DNA of 64,000 nucleotides from CBDAPI01 sp965248635 (GTDB taxonomy: Bacteria > Acidobacteriota > UBA6911 > RPQK01 > CBDAPI01). Below are positions 55,261-64,000 of this stretch, in pieces (position 1 is the stretch's first letter; the number at the start of each line of letters is the position of its first letter). Below the pieces are notes generated by a model. The model searched no databases. It was not told the origin of the DNA and worked only from the letters and a program-made list of their open reading frames with translations. The stretch is from assembly GCA_965248635.1 (NCBI GenBank), contig OZ252114.1, positions 248,001 to 312,000 on the forward strand, given 5' to 3'. Position numbers and translations under genes: made by a program.

Positions 55261-55695
55261 ATGTTTTATAGACTCAGAAGATTTCGAACAAGTGTCTTGC
55301 TGATCTTTCTGTTTGCGTCGACCGGGTGGGGACAGAACCGAACCAGCAGCATGACGGGTACCGTGAAAGACACCTCGGGTAGCGTGGTTGTTGATGCCCG
55401 AATTCACGTCCGGCACGTCTCAACCAGTCGAATCAGGAGCACGATCAGCGACCGCAACGGCCTTTACCGCGTCCCGCTGCTGGAGGTTGGCGCCTACGAA
55501 GTCACGGCGGAGAAAGAAGGATTCAAATCGAGCCGGCACCAGGATGTCATTCTGGAACTCGATCGTGAGGCGGTGGTGGATCACCTCCTTCTGATCGGAG
55601 ATCTCACGGAAAGTGTCGTAATCTCCGGTGAAGCCTCAACTATCGCGGCGGTCTCTTCGGCATTGACCGGTCTGGTGGACTCGACCACCATCGGC
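55261..55695 (+). pseudogene. N-terminal stub of a TonB-dependent receptor
   Basis: ATG 55261, signal peptide (LRRFRTSVLLIFLFASTGWGQ), then a carboxypeptidase-regulatory-like domain (SMTGTVKDTSGSVVVDARI, DRNGLYRVPLLEVGAYEVTAEKEGF). It ends in the usual bridge to the plug domain (VSSALTGLVDSTTI). Then the protein character is lost at about 55695; relatives go on with a plug (LPLNGRN) and 900 residues of barrel. It is the stub of an Oar-like receptor, cut before the plug. The frame runs on by chance to 55959. Confidence 0.65.
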
Positions 55696-55856
55696 CGGTC
55701 TTGCGCCGGCCCGCGGAGAAGACAGGTTTCTTGTTCCAGGCCGCTGGGGCAGATCTGCACAGTAGGGACAGCCCTTCCGCCTTGTGCAGGAAAGTACCGA
55801 TCGTTTACTTTGGGATTACTTGAGGAGAGTCCAGAAGGTTCTGGTGGGGTTTCAGC

Positions 55857-56479
55857 GTGGTTGAACTGTCCCGGGATACACAAGAGTTGCTGGATCGAGT
55901 GGGCAGGGGTGAGAAGACCGCTCTCGAAGATCTCTTTACACGCCACCGGGACCGCCTGAGGCGTGTGGTCGCACTGCGCATGGACAGGAGGCTGGCCAGG
56001 CGCGTAGATAGCTCCGACATCGTCCAGGAGACCTACGTCGAAGCGGCGCGGCGGTTTGAAGATTATCTGCAACAACCCGATATGAGCTTCTACCTGTGGC
56101 TGCGCTGGATTGCCAGGGAAAAAGTTATTCAAGAGTATCGCCGGCATCTGGGAGCCGAGAAACGGGCCATCGATCGAGAGATAGCGATCCCTTCATCGGA
56201 GACCTCTGCCGAATTTGCAAAAGAGATCCTGGAACGGGAACGAACACCGACCCAGCAGCTCAGGAGCAGTGAGCTGGCAGATTCTCTCCAGGAAGCGCTG
56301 GCAGAGCTGGATGAGGACGATGGGAAGGTGATCATTTGGCGACATTTCGAGGAGCTCACGTGGGAGAGACGGCAGAGCTCCTTGGGATCAGCAAAGCAGC
56401 AGCTGGAAAACGCTATTTGAGGGCACTGCAGAAGCTCCGCAGACAGCTGGTCAAGAGAAACATTACGCAGCCCGAGTAG
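55857..56479 (+). pseudogene. ECF sigma factor, one-base frameshift
   Basis: GTG 55857. DTQELLDRVGRGEKTALEDLF and RLARRVDSSDIVQETYVEAARRF are region 2, with FYLWLRWIAREKVIQEYRRHL. LAELDEDDGKVIIWRHFEELTWE opens region 4. At about 56364 the frame breaks. Adding one G gives TWEETAELLGISKAAAGKRY and RALQKLRRQLVKRN, the expected HTH, ending at TAG 56477-56479. As written the protein keeps only part of region 4. It is of the group (Planctomycete/Rhodopirellula-like) often placed before Ser/Thr kinase genes, as here. Confidence 0.75.
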
Positions 56480-56503
56480 ACCGATGAACGGAGAGCAAGC
56501 GGA

Positions 56504-58685
56504 ATGGAAGGAAGTTCACCCGAGCTGAGTGACCTGCTGGAGGAATTCCTCCAGGGCGTACGCGAGGGGAAGAGTCCTCGGGTGGAGGACTACGCCGAGC
56601 GCTTTCCCGGGCTGGCTGAGCAGATCCGCAAGCTGTTTCCGACGGCACTTCTGGTGGAAGAGGTGGCGGGGCCAAATCCAGCCTCCTCTAAACCTGCGGC
56701 AATGGAGCGTGGAGATTCCACTCGCCGACCGGAGAACCCCTACCTCAGCCGAGTCATGATCGAACACCCCTCCCGCTTCCATGGCCGCCGACGTGAACTG
56801 GCACGCATTCTTTCCCGCCTCCGGAGCAGTCGCCCCCAGAGCGTCTCCATCGTGGGGGAACGCCGGATCGGAAAATCTTCGTTGCTGAATGCTCTCACCT
56901 GGAGGGAAACACAGGAACAGTTCCTTTCCGATCCCGATGCCCTGACTTTCGTCTACATCGATTTTCAGCAGCTCCCCCTTATCGAGCTCGTCGATTTTTT
57001 TGACTTTTTGATCGGTCGAATTGCGGAAGCTGTCCCGGAGCTCGAAATCGCTGAAAACAACAACCCTTATCGTAGATACCAGAGCGTTCTCGACGGGTTG
57101 CGGGAAAAGGACACCGGCTTGATTCTTCTCTTTGACGAATTTGACTCCGTGACCTCCAACTCCGCCTTCGGCGCCGACTTCTATTCCTTTCTTCGCTCCT
57201 GTGCCAACAATTACCCGATTGCCTACGTCACCTCCTCCAAGATGGACCTGCAACAACTCTGTCACTCAACTGCCATCTCCGATTCCCCCTTTTTCAACAT
57301 TTTCAGTAATCTCTACCTGCGCGGTTTCACCACAGAAGAGGCACTGAACCTGATTGCTTCTCCCTCCCAGCGCTCCGGGGTACCGCTGGCCGACTTTTCC
57401 GAGAGCATTCTGGAGCTGGGAGGGCAGTTTCCGTTCTACCTGCAGATTGCCTGCTCTGTTTACTTCGAATGGGCGGCCGAAACCAGGGGGGCGTCTCCTC
57501 CAACCGGTGAGCTGGAGGATCAATTTCTGGAAGAGGCTGCAACTCATTTCTCCTATTTCTGGGAGCACTGCACCTCGGAAAAGAAGGAAACTCTGCGACG
57601 GCTCGCTGCAGGTCGCCAGCCCGGGCCCAGCCAGCAGTTCTGGTGTAAGCAGTTGCACCGAAGCGGTTATCTAGAGAAGGAGGATGAAACTTATCGGCTC
57701 CTTTCTCCCACCTTTGCCGAGCAGATTCACCTGATGGACAGTCTTCCCAGATCAAGTCCGGAGGCATCCACAGATCTGGCGGCCATTGCCGGAGCTGAAT
57801 GGCCGCTGGAAAGCACTGTCCAGCAGTATCGCATTCTGGCTCTGGTCGCCAAAGGGGGCATGGGAGTGGTGTACCGGGCGGAAGACGAGAGCCTCCGCAG
57901 AGAGGTGTGGCGATCAAGGTCATCCGGTCCGAGCTCGTGTCCGACCAAAGGACGCGGAAACGGGCTCTACAGGAGGCCGCACTGCAGCGGCACTCAAACA
58001 CTCCTCCATCGCCTCAGTCTACGAGTTCTTCGAGCACCATCAGATACCGGTGATGGTTATGGAGTGGGTCCCGGGCCGCACGCTCTCCCAGATTCTCAAA
58101 GAGGAGGGGCCGGTCGGGTGGAGAGACCTGTTTTCACTTCTTCGTCAGGCCTGTGATGCCCTGGCTTACGCCCACAGGGAGGGTGTGATCCACCGTGATC
58201 TGAAGCCATCCAATCTGATGGTCACCGATGAAGGACAGCTCAAGATCACCGACTTCGGCCTGGCCAAGTACCGGGAAGACGACCAGTCCACAGCCCAGAA
58301 TCTCACGCAATCCGGGGCCATTGTCGGCACTGTGAACTACATGTCGCCTGAACAGGCCCGAGGGGACGCTGTCGATCACAGGAGCGATCTGTTTTCGATC
58401 GGAATTGTGATGTTCGAGAGCCTCACCGGGAAGCTGCCGTTTCAGCGGCGAGGCCTCGCCGCCACTCTTCGCGCCATCACCCAGGAACCGGCGCCCTATC
58501 TTGGCCTTTATCAGATTGAGAATGCAGACAAGCTGGACCGTGTGGTTGGGAAACTTCTGGAAAAGTCCCCGGGCGATCGTTATCAGAGCGCAGACGAACT
58601 CCTGGACGCCCTGGATCGAATGCTGCACGGGAAAAAGGGCTGGGTTTCCCGGTTCTGGCGCTCCCTCCAGGATTCGCAGAGCTAA
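56504..58685 (+). pseudogene. AAA/STAND-like ATPase fused to a Ser/Thr protein kinase, two frameshifts
   Basis: ATG 56504. N-terminal 'LLEEFLQGVREGKSPRVEDY' (kinase-linked acidic region), then at residues 80-425 an ATPase: GRRRELARILSRLR, Walker A VGERRIGKSSLLNAL, Walker B GLILLFDEFDSV, and a winged-helix-like end. At 440 a kinase starts: YRILALVAKGGMGVVYRAEDESLRREV. A repeated GT (57905-57908) shifts the frame; VAIKVIRSEL continues, then a missing G at about 57984 shifts again to ALKHSSIASVYEFFEHHQI. The rest (VIHRDLKPSNLMVTDEG, ITDFGLAKY, VNYMSPEQARG) is intact to 58685. Repaired, it would be about 725 residues with the kinase C-terminal, an unusual order. Likely partner of the upstream sigma factor. 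Confidence 0.75.
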
Positions 58686-58695
58686 AGTACTCACT

Positions 58696-59859
58696 TCAAC
58701 GAAGTTTTTTTCGGGCGTGAGCGAGCTCGCGCCTCATCGTGTCCCCGTCCGGAGCTTTTTCAACAACTCGCAGATAGAGCTGTCTGGCTTTTTCAGGATC
58801 GCCCTGCTCTTCGTGGATCCTGGCGCTCAGGAAGGCGCTCAGAGCCTCTGTTTCCTGCTCGCGCCCGGGATTTCGGAGAGCCTCTTCCAGAGCTTCCAGA
58901 GCCTTCCCGTATTCCCGAAGCCGGTAATAGGTTGTGCCCACGCGATAGTGCACTTCTCCCACGCCCAGGCCCGGAGCTTTCTCTTCAAAAGAGTCCAAAA
59001 GCCGCAGGTAGATCTCCAGGGCTTCCTTGGGACTGTCGAGACTGGTCTGATAAATGGCTGCCAGGTTCAAATCAAGCAGGTAGTTGGCAGAGTACTTCTT
59101 GCGCAGTGAATCGAGAATCTCCACCGACTCGCGAGGGTCGCCCTTCCACGACTGCAACAGCGCCATGAGAACTAGAGCATCCAGACTCCGATAGCGGCCC
59201 TTTTCCATGACCTCGGTCAATTTCTCAAGCGCTTCCACTTTGTTTCCAGGAAAGAAGAGCACGGTGAGCCACTTGATACTCCAGGGTAGCGTTTTCCGGG
59301 TGAACTCGGCTGCCGAGATGCTCAATTTGGCGTCCACAAAGTCCGGATCCAACTCCAGCACCCTGCGATGCAGGCGAGTGGCTCTGCGAGCCTGGCCCCA
59401 GGCCTCCAGATGGTTCTTTCTGATGGCAATGGCTTCCACCGCCCGGTTTTCGAAGACCACGCCCTTGAAATACAACGCCAGCACATCTTCTGCTCTCTTA
59501 CCCAGACGACGCTGGCAGACCTCCAGCAGTTTATCGTTGGCCTTGTGGAAGAGGGCCGTTTCCTTCTCAACCGGCTTCCGCAACTTGCGCGTGAATGGAG
59601 TGGGGGTAGCATAGTCGTCCAGAGCCAGATTCCCAGCCACCTGAAGCAACTCGTTCCACAAGGTGATGGCCCGAAACGCATATCCGGTCGGATCTTCGGG
59701 GTATTCCTGGATCAGCTCAGTGAAGATTCTCTCCGCTTCCTGAAAGTCAAGACTATAGATCGCGGCCTGACCCTGTCGAACTCGGTCCCCGATATTCGCA
59801 CCCGGATCGGACTGCGCGAGCAGCATAACCGTGGCAACCAGGCAGCTATCAAGAAGCAT
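58696..59859 (-). CDS. Exported TPR protein
   Basis: 387 residues from ATG 59859 (GTG 59880 is possible). Signal peptide MLLDSCLVATVMLLAQ. TPR-like helical pairs run throughout: IYSLDFQEAERIFTELIQEYP, ARRATRLHRRVLELDPDFVDAKL, SVEILDSLRKKYSANYLLDLN and LREYGKALEALEEALRNPGR. The central part (about 65-140) is a specific helical domain rather than TPR. No enzymatic motif. It sits between two ATPase genes, convergent with the kinase gene (10 bp gap) and divergent from the membrane ATPase (78 bp). It may bind one of their partners in the periplasm. Confidence 0.7.
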   Translation of the reverse strand: MLLDSCLVATVMLLAQSDPGANIGDRVRQGQAAIYSLDFQEAERIFTELIQEYPEDPTGYAFRAITLWNELLQVAGNLALDDYATPTPFTRKLRKPVEKETALFHKANDKLLEVCQRRLGKRAEDVLALYFKGVVFENRAVEAIAIRKNHLEAWGQARRATRLHRRVLELDPDFVDAKLSISAAEFTRKTLPWSIKWLTVLFFPGNKVEALEKLTEVMEKGRYRSLDALVLMALLQSWKGDPRESVEILDSLRKKYSANYLLDLNLAAIYQTSLDSPKEALEIYLRLLDSFEEKAPGLGVGEVHYRVGTTYYRLREYGKALEALEEALRNPGREQETEALSAFLSARIHEEQGDPEKARQLYLRVVEKAPDGDTMRRELAHARKKLR

Positions 59860-59937
59860 TGAATATGGCGAGCATAACACAGGGCATTCTTCTCGTACCT
59901 TGCCTGTTCTCAGCGAACACTGGAAAATGGACTTGTC

Positions 59938-62031
59938 ATGCGATCGACACGAATCCTCCCTCTGGCCTCCCTTGGACTTCCTCTACTGGTGATGGGTGTC
60001 CTGGCGTTTCTAATTCATGACCAGGCCATCGGGTGGAACGAGGAACTCTTCCCCTTTTTCCTGGCCACGGCGGCTCTTCTTCCCCTGATCTTACCGACAG
60101 GTCACGGCGGCTCTCGAATCTTCGGTTTGCTGCTGACCTCTTCAGCGGTTCTGGTGAGCCAGGTGCCCATCGAGGCCTACCTGGTGGAACCGGGGTTGAC
60201 TGGAGTCGTCCTGACCCTTTTTTGGAAGGCTCTTCTGTGGAGCTTTCCCTTTCTGTTTGTCCACTTCGCCCTTACGTTTCCCGTCCACAATGACTGGATT
60301 GCCGCACAGCCGGGCATTCTGAAGTTTCTCTACGCACCCCTGGGCCTCCTCTTGATCATCAGTTACTCGAGAGCGTTGGAAGGGATCGCGGACACCATTC
60401 TTCTTTTTCTGTTCCTGTTCGGTTTCATGGCCGGCATGGCGCTCTTTTTTCGTCAATATCTCTACGCCCTCACCCGGGCTGAAAAGAACCGCCTGCGTCT
60501 GGTCACGGTGGGTTGTGTGGTCGGGGGGCTGCCTCATCTGGTCTCTTTGCTCAGCTCCAGCCAGCTACCCGCATACATCGGGCAACTGGCTCTGTTTCTG
60601 ACTCCTCTGTTTCCGGTGTGCCTGACAGTGGCGGTGATGAAGGGGAACATGTCCGAGGCGGGGCGCTGGTTCGAGTGGCTTCTCATGGGCTCCATTGTCG
60701 CCGGTACGGGTTTCTTCATCTTCGCAACTGTCGCCCTATTTCTGCCTGATTTGTTGGCTGGGAACCGGGGGCTCGGTCTCGGGCTTCCCATCTCTTTGCT
60801 GTTGGCTCTTCCGGTGATTCATGTTTTGAGGCCCTACTTTGCCAGCCACTTCGTTTTCAGCGCCAGGCGCGCCACGCCTAAGAGGTCGATTGATTTTCAA
60901 CCGATTCGACCGAACCCCTTCATCGTGGGCAACCCGGTCCGCACGACTGCGATGTTCTTCGGTCGTGAGGCGGAGTTCCAGTTCATCCGGGCAACACTGA
61001 GATCACAACCCGGAGGATGCGTTGTGGTGCTGGCCGGGGCGCGCAGGACGGGCAAGACCTCCATCCTCTATCAGATCCAGCAGGGCCGCCTGGGGGCAGA
61101 GTACACTCCGGTTTTTCTCGACATGCAGGGTCTGGTCGCCGAAAGCGATGAGGAACTTCTGGATGCAATCGGGGCCGAGATTGAGAAGACGATTCCCGGG
61201 TCTCAACCCTACCGAGCTTTTCGCGAGCAGCAGTCTCCTTTTACGGCATTCTCAAGATTCATCGAGGCGATACACGCGACCAGTCCGGGTCGCCGGCTGA
61301 CCTTTCTAGTGGACGAATACGAGCTGATCGAACACCGCATTGGAGCCGGCAAACTCAGCGATGAAATCCCCCGCTACTTGAACAGCCTGATCGAGCGAAT
61401 CCCCGGTCTTACCTACGTTCTGACAGGATCACGCTCTTTGGATCCAGGGTCGATCTGGAGCGAGTTGGTGGGAAAGTCTTTCTATCGGGAAATCAGTTTT
61501 CTGCAGCGGCGCGATGCCGAGGATCTGATCCGCAAACCCCTGGAGGGCCGGGTCCAATTCCTTCGAAACACTGTAGCCGAGCTGATTCGGCTCTCCCACG
61601 GCCATCCTTTCTACACTCAGTTATTGTGCCAGAATCTCGTGGACGCGGTGAACGAGGTCGGGTCCGGGGCGGGCGATTCACGCAGGGTCCGAGACGTCAC
61701 GGATCGCGTTATCGAGCATCCGCCGCCTCAGCTTCTCTATCTATGGGGTACCCTGTCGAAAGTCCAAAAGCTGGCCCTGGCGGCACTGGCCAACCTTCTC
61801 AGAACTCCCCGAGCCTATGCCTCCAGGGACCGGGTTCACCGGGTCCTGAAGTCTCTGCCCGAGGCCCACGCCGGGGGGATTGATGTTGCCGCGACACGGA
61901 TGGTCCTGGAGGGGATGCGGCAGGGTCAACTACTGGATAGGGATCAGACTCGGTACCGTTTCTCTATGGACCTGATGCGGCTGTGGGTGCAGGCCGATCA
62001 CACGGTGTGGAGCGTGCTTTCGCAAGACTGA
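59938..62031 (+). CDS. Multi-pass membrane protein with a cytoplasmic AAA/STAND-like ATPase domain
   Basis: 697 residues from ATG 59938. Seven or eight transmembrane segments fill residues 1-300 (LASLGLPLLVMGVLAFLI; LFWKALLWSFPFLFVHFALTF; ILLFLFLFGFMAGMALFF; FEWLLMGSIVAGTGFFIF). The soluble part starts with MFFGREAEFQFIRATLR, Walker A VVVLAGARRTGKTSILYQI and Walker B RRLTFLVDEYELIEHR, then TYVLTGSRSLDPGSIWSEL and a winged-helix-like end (LLYLWGTLSKVQKLALAAL). The layout parallels the ATPase part of the kinase fusion at 56504. The frame is intact. Function unknown; a signal-coupled ATPase switch is an inference. Confidence 0.7.
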   Translation: MRSTRILPLASLGLPLLVMGVLAFLIHDQAIGWNEELFPFFLATAALLPLILPTGHGGSRIFGLLLTSSAVLVSQVPIEAYLVEPGLTGVVLTLFWKALLWSFPFLFVHFALTFPVHNDWIAAQPGILKFLYAPLGLLLIISYSRALEGIADTILLFLFLFGFMAGMALFFRQYLYALTRAEKNRLRLVTVGCVVGGLPHLVSLLSSSQLPAYIGQLALFLTPLFPVCLTVAVMKGNMSEAGRWFEWLLMGSIVAGTGFFIFATVALFLPDLLAGNRGLGLGLPISLLLALPVIHVLRPYFASHFVFSARRATPKRSIDFQPIRPNPFIVGNPVRTTAMFFGREAEFQFIRATLRSQPGGCVVVLAGARRTGKTSILYQIQQGRLGAEYTPVFLDMQGLVAESDEELLDAIGAEIEKTIPGSQPYRAFREQQSPFTAFSRFIEAIHATSPGRRLTFLVDEYELIEHRIGAGKLSDEIPRYLNSLIERIPGLTYVLTGSRSLDPGSIWSELVGKSFYREISFLQRRDAEDLIRKPLEGRVQFLRNTVAELIRLSHGHPFYTQLLCQNLVDAVNEVGSGAGDSRRVRDVTDRVIEHPPPQLLYLWGTLSKVQKLALAALANLLRTPRAYASRDRVHRVLKSLPEAHAGGIDVAATRMVLEGMRQGQLLDRDQTRYRFSMDLMRLWVQADHTVWSVLSQD

Positions 62032-62104
62032 AGAAGATGGCTTCACCACACGGGCCACGACGTTCGTCACGACGGGGGGCGGAACTAGTGCAGCCTGCCA
62101 CTAG

Positions 62105-64000
62105 CTAGTGTTCGCTGCCTTTGAGGCGGCGGACCTCTTCCCGAAAGCGGGACACGCTGTCGAGCTTGATCTGTTCGTAGCCGCGAATCAGATCGGGCAG
62201 GCGGGCGATTTCGGTGGCCCGGTCGATGGTTGTGACAGATAGATCCTCGAGTTCGGCTTCGATGAGACTCCGGTACTCCTGGATCAGCTGCCGCTCGGTT
62301 CTGCGCACCTGCCCACGACCGAAAACGTCCAGACGGCTTCCACGCAGACCTTTGAGCCGGGCCAACAACCACAGACCGGGCTCGAACCAGCGTCCGAATG
62401 CGATCTTCTTCTTGACGCCCAGCGCCCTCAGGAAAGGAGGATGCAGCATGTATTTCATGTGGGCGTCTTCACCGAACTGAGAACTCACCACCCGCTTGAA
62501 AGCAGCCTTTCGATAGAGCCGGGCCACCTCATATTCGTCCTTGTAGGCCATCAGTTTGAAAAGGAATCGAGCCACCGCCAGGGTGAGCGGTGTTTCCTTT
62601 CTCGCCAGACCGCCCTCCGCTTCCAGCACGCGTTTCACGAACTGCACATAGTCGACCGCATAGCCCCTGTTCTGGTAATCGATCAGTTCAGGTACGCGGA
62701 CTTCCAGCAGGCGCCTCAGTTCGCCGTTGGCGCCAGCCTCTTCCACCAGGGCGCGGGCTTCCGCCGTCAGTGCAGGCTCGTCATCGAGCGCTCCGGCACG
62801 AGGCGGTGTCTGAGCCCTGATCCATCCGGGATCGGCTGCCGCCAGACGTCCCGCTCGGAAGGCCTGTTTGTTCGCCTCCACGGCGATGCCATTCAATTCG
62901 ATGGCTCGCTCGATCGAGGCGGCCCGGATGGGGATGGCACCGGCCTGGAAAGCAGCGCCTACGGTGATTAGGTTAGCCGGCATGTGGTTGCCAAACAAAC
63001 GCTCCGCCAGACCCCGGGCATCTAGATAGACATTGGCTTCCGGCAGTGTCACCGATTCAATGCGGTCCCTGATGCAATTCCACTGCGGAAACTCCACCTC
63101 GGTTGAGTTGACCATTCCTCCTGTCGGAACCTGGCTGGTGGAGACAACGGCGATGGTCTCTCCCGGCCGAGCCCGGGCCAGATTCTGGTCGGTACTCCCG
63201 GTCAGCACGTCGAAGACGATATAGGAATCGGCATCACCCACACCGATCTTGCTGGATACCGACCTGGCTTTGTCGGCGATCTTGAGGTGGGAAACGACCG
63301 GGCCGCCCATCTGGCTGAGACCGGTCTGATCCAGGCTGAGCACATGCTTTCCTTCCAGCAGAGCCGCAGTCGACAGGATCTGGGTTACGGTGACTACACC
63401 CGTCCCGCCGATCCCGGTCAAGTAGAGGCTGGCGGCGGCGGAAACTCGGAGATCGGGCTCGGGCAAAGGCTGTTCGAAATCCATCTGGATGGCCGCCGGG
63501 GGGGGCTCAACCCGTAAAGCACCGGCGGGGAGTGTGATGGTCACAAAAGCCGGGCAGTCCCCATGCAGGCAGCTGTAGTCCAGGTTACAGGACGACTGGT
63601 CGATCCGGGTCTTGCGACCGTATTCCGTTTCCACTGGAAACACGCTGAGACAGTTCGACTGGACACCGCAGTCACCACAGCCCTCACAAACCGCTTCGTT
63701 GATAAGCACCCGCCTGGAGGGCGTCTCAACCTCACCCCGCTTACGCTTGCGCCGCTGCTCTGCAGCACAGGGCTGGTCGTAAATGAGAGCCGTTACACCC
63801 GGTTCTTCCCGGAGGAGACGCTGGGCTTCCTCCAGCCGATCCCGATCCCACACCTGAACGTCCTTCGCCCAGCGCTGGTGGGAAGGGTACTTGAGCAGAT
63901 CGTGACTGCAGACAATGGTTTTGCCGACCCCCTCGGCTTCCAGGACTCGTGTCAGGGCAGGCACCGACATGGCACCGTCGACCGGTTGGCCGCCGGTCAT
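62105..64000 (-). CDS. Indolepyruvate:ferredoxin oxidoreductase-like protein, 5' end outside the window
   Basis: The frame is open at base 64000 and starts inside a conserved block (MTGGQPVDGAMSVPALTRVL), so the N-terminal thiamine-binding half lies beyond the window. Seen here: 4Fe-4S ligands (VCEGCGDCGVQSNCLS and SCNLDYSCLHGDCP), then the gamma-type domain YLTGIGGTGVVTVTQILSTAAL and LDQTGLSQMGGPVVSHL. The C-terminal domain (RALGVKKKIAFGRWFEPGLWLL and DLIRGYEQIKLDSVSRFREEV) fits the long fused IorA-IorB family. It oxidises aryl- or other 2-oxoacids to acyl-CoA, reducing ferredoxin. No frameshift seen. Confidence 0.9.
   Translation of the reverse strand: MTGGQPVDGAMSVPALTRVLEAEGVGKTIVCSHDLLKYPSHQRWAKDVQVWDRDRLEEAQRLLREEPGVTALIYDQPCAAEQRRKRKRGEVETPSRRVLINEAVCEGCGDCGVQSNCLSVFPVETEYGRKTRIDQSSCNLDYSCLHGDCPAFVTITLPAGALRVEPPPAAIQMDFEQPLPEPDLRVSAAASLYLTGIGGTGVVTVTQILSTAALLEGKHVLSLDQTGLSQMGGPVVSHLKIADKARSVSSKIGVGDADSYIVFDVLTGSTDQNLARARPGETIAVVSTSQVPTGGMVNSTEVEFPQWNCIRDRIESVTLPEANVYLDARGLAERLFGNHMPANLITVGAAFQAGAIPIRAASIERAIELNGIAVEANKQAFRAGRLAAADPGWIRAQTPPRAGALDDEPALTAEARALVEEAGANGELRRLLEVRVPELIDYQNRGYAVDYVQFVKRVLEAEGGLARKETPLTLAVARFLFKLMAYKDEYEVARLYRKAAFKRVVSSQFGEDAHMKYMLHPPFLRALGVKKKIAFGRWFEPGLWLLARLKGLRGSRLDVFGRGQVRRTERQLIQEYRSLIEAELEDLSVTTIDRATEIARLPDLIRGYEQIKLDSVSRFREEVRRLKGSEH

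Noticed and set aside
1..64000. CRISPR arrays, tRNA and rRNA genes
   Set aside because: No regularly spaced repeats, cloverleaf-like segments or rRNA landmarks were noticed in the intergenic regions read by eye.

Overview
The window reads as chromosomal DNA of a GC-rich, Gram-negative heterotroph, most probably a member of the Acidobacteriota (Bryobacterales/Solibacter-like or a related lineage). This rests on protein families remembered as typical of that phylum, not on a database search: a GWxTD-domain protein, a PQQ-type alcohol dehydrogenase paired with a CX4CH cytochrome, ECF-like sigma factors of an acidobacterial type, a TonB receptor with a carboxypeptidase-regulatory N-domain, and many sulfatases, sialidases, a 3-keto-disaccharide-hydrolase-like protein and ceramidase-like proteins. 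No rRNA, tRNA or CRISPR was recognised.

Layout. 0-9 kb: export-oriented catabolic genes (ceramidase-like, FAD oxidoreductase, two sialidase genes, radical SAM protein) and a RelBE-type toxin-antitoxin pair. 10-11.6 kb: a complete IS1380-family element with 13-bp inverted repeats and a CTAG target duplication. 11.7-21 kb: YbjQ-like protein, lipase maturation factor, an ECF-like sigma factor with a membrane partner, a lipoprotein sulfatase, a DUF1080 protein, and a minus-strand GWxTD / beta-propeller pair. 21-25 kb: gene fragments followed by a quinoprotein dehydrogenase and its cytochrome c. 25-33 kb: membrane glycosyltransferase, glutamate dehydrogenase, a truncated NDH-2 fused to a cyclic-nucleotide-binding domain, and a damaged cytochrome / TPR / beta-barrel group. 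33-45.5 kb: glmM and a GlmU-like gene, metallophosphoesterase, CBS protein, sulfatase, CehA-like protein, rpoD, an RRM protein, PsiE-like and YajQ proteins. 45.6-50 kb: an NAD-linked formate dehydrogenase whose catalytic subunit is read through an in-frame UGA as selenocysteine, with a bacterial SECIS hairpin. 50-55 kb: an Aas-type phospholipid acylation locus and a divergent PaaK/LuxE-like ligase. 55.7-62 kb: an ECF sigma factor, an ATPase-Ser/Thr kinase fusion, a TPR protein and a membrane-bound ATPase. 62 kb to the edge: an indolepyruvate:ferredoxin oxidoreductase-like gene.

Two kinds of damage recur. At least nine genes are interrupted by 1-2 base indels that can be repaired on paper to restore a family-like protein. 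Separately, several short gene remnants sit at abrupt junctions: sialidase/YhcH, ceramidase/LamG, NDH-2/cytochrome, a 26-residue kinase start, a TonB-receptor stub and a beta-propeller stub. The remnants suggest real genome rearrangement or decay; the indels could be decay or sequence error, and read data would decide.

The best candidates for something new are the kinase-ATPase / TPR / membrane-ATPase cluster at 55.9-62 kb and the porin-cytochrome-like group at 29.9-33.2 kb. The clearest specific result is the selenocysteine formate dehydrogenase.
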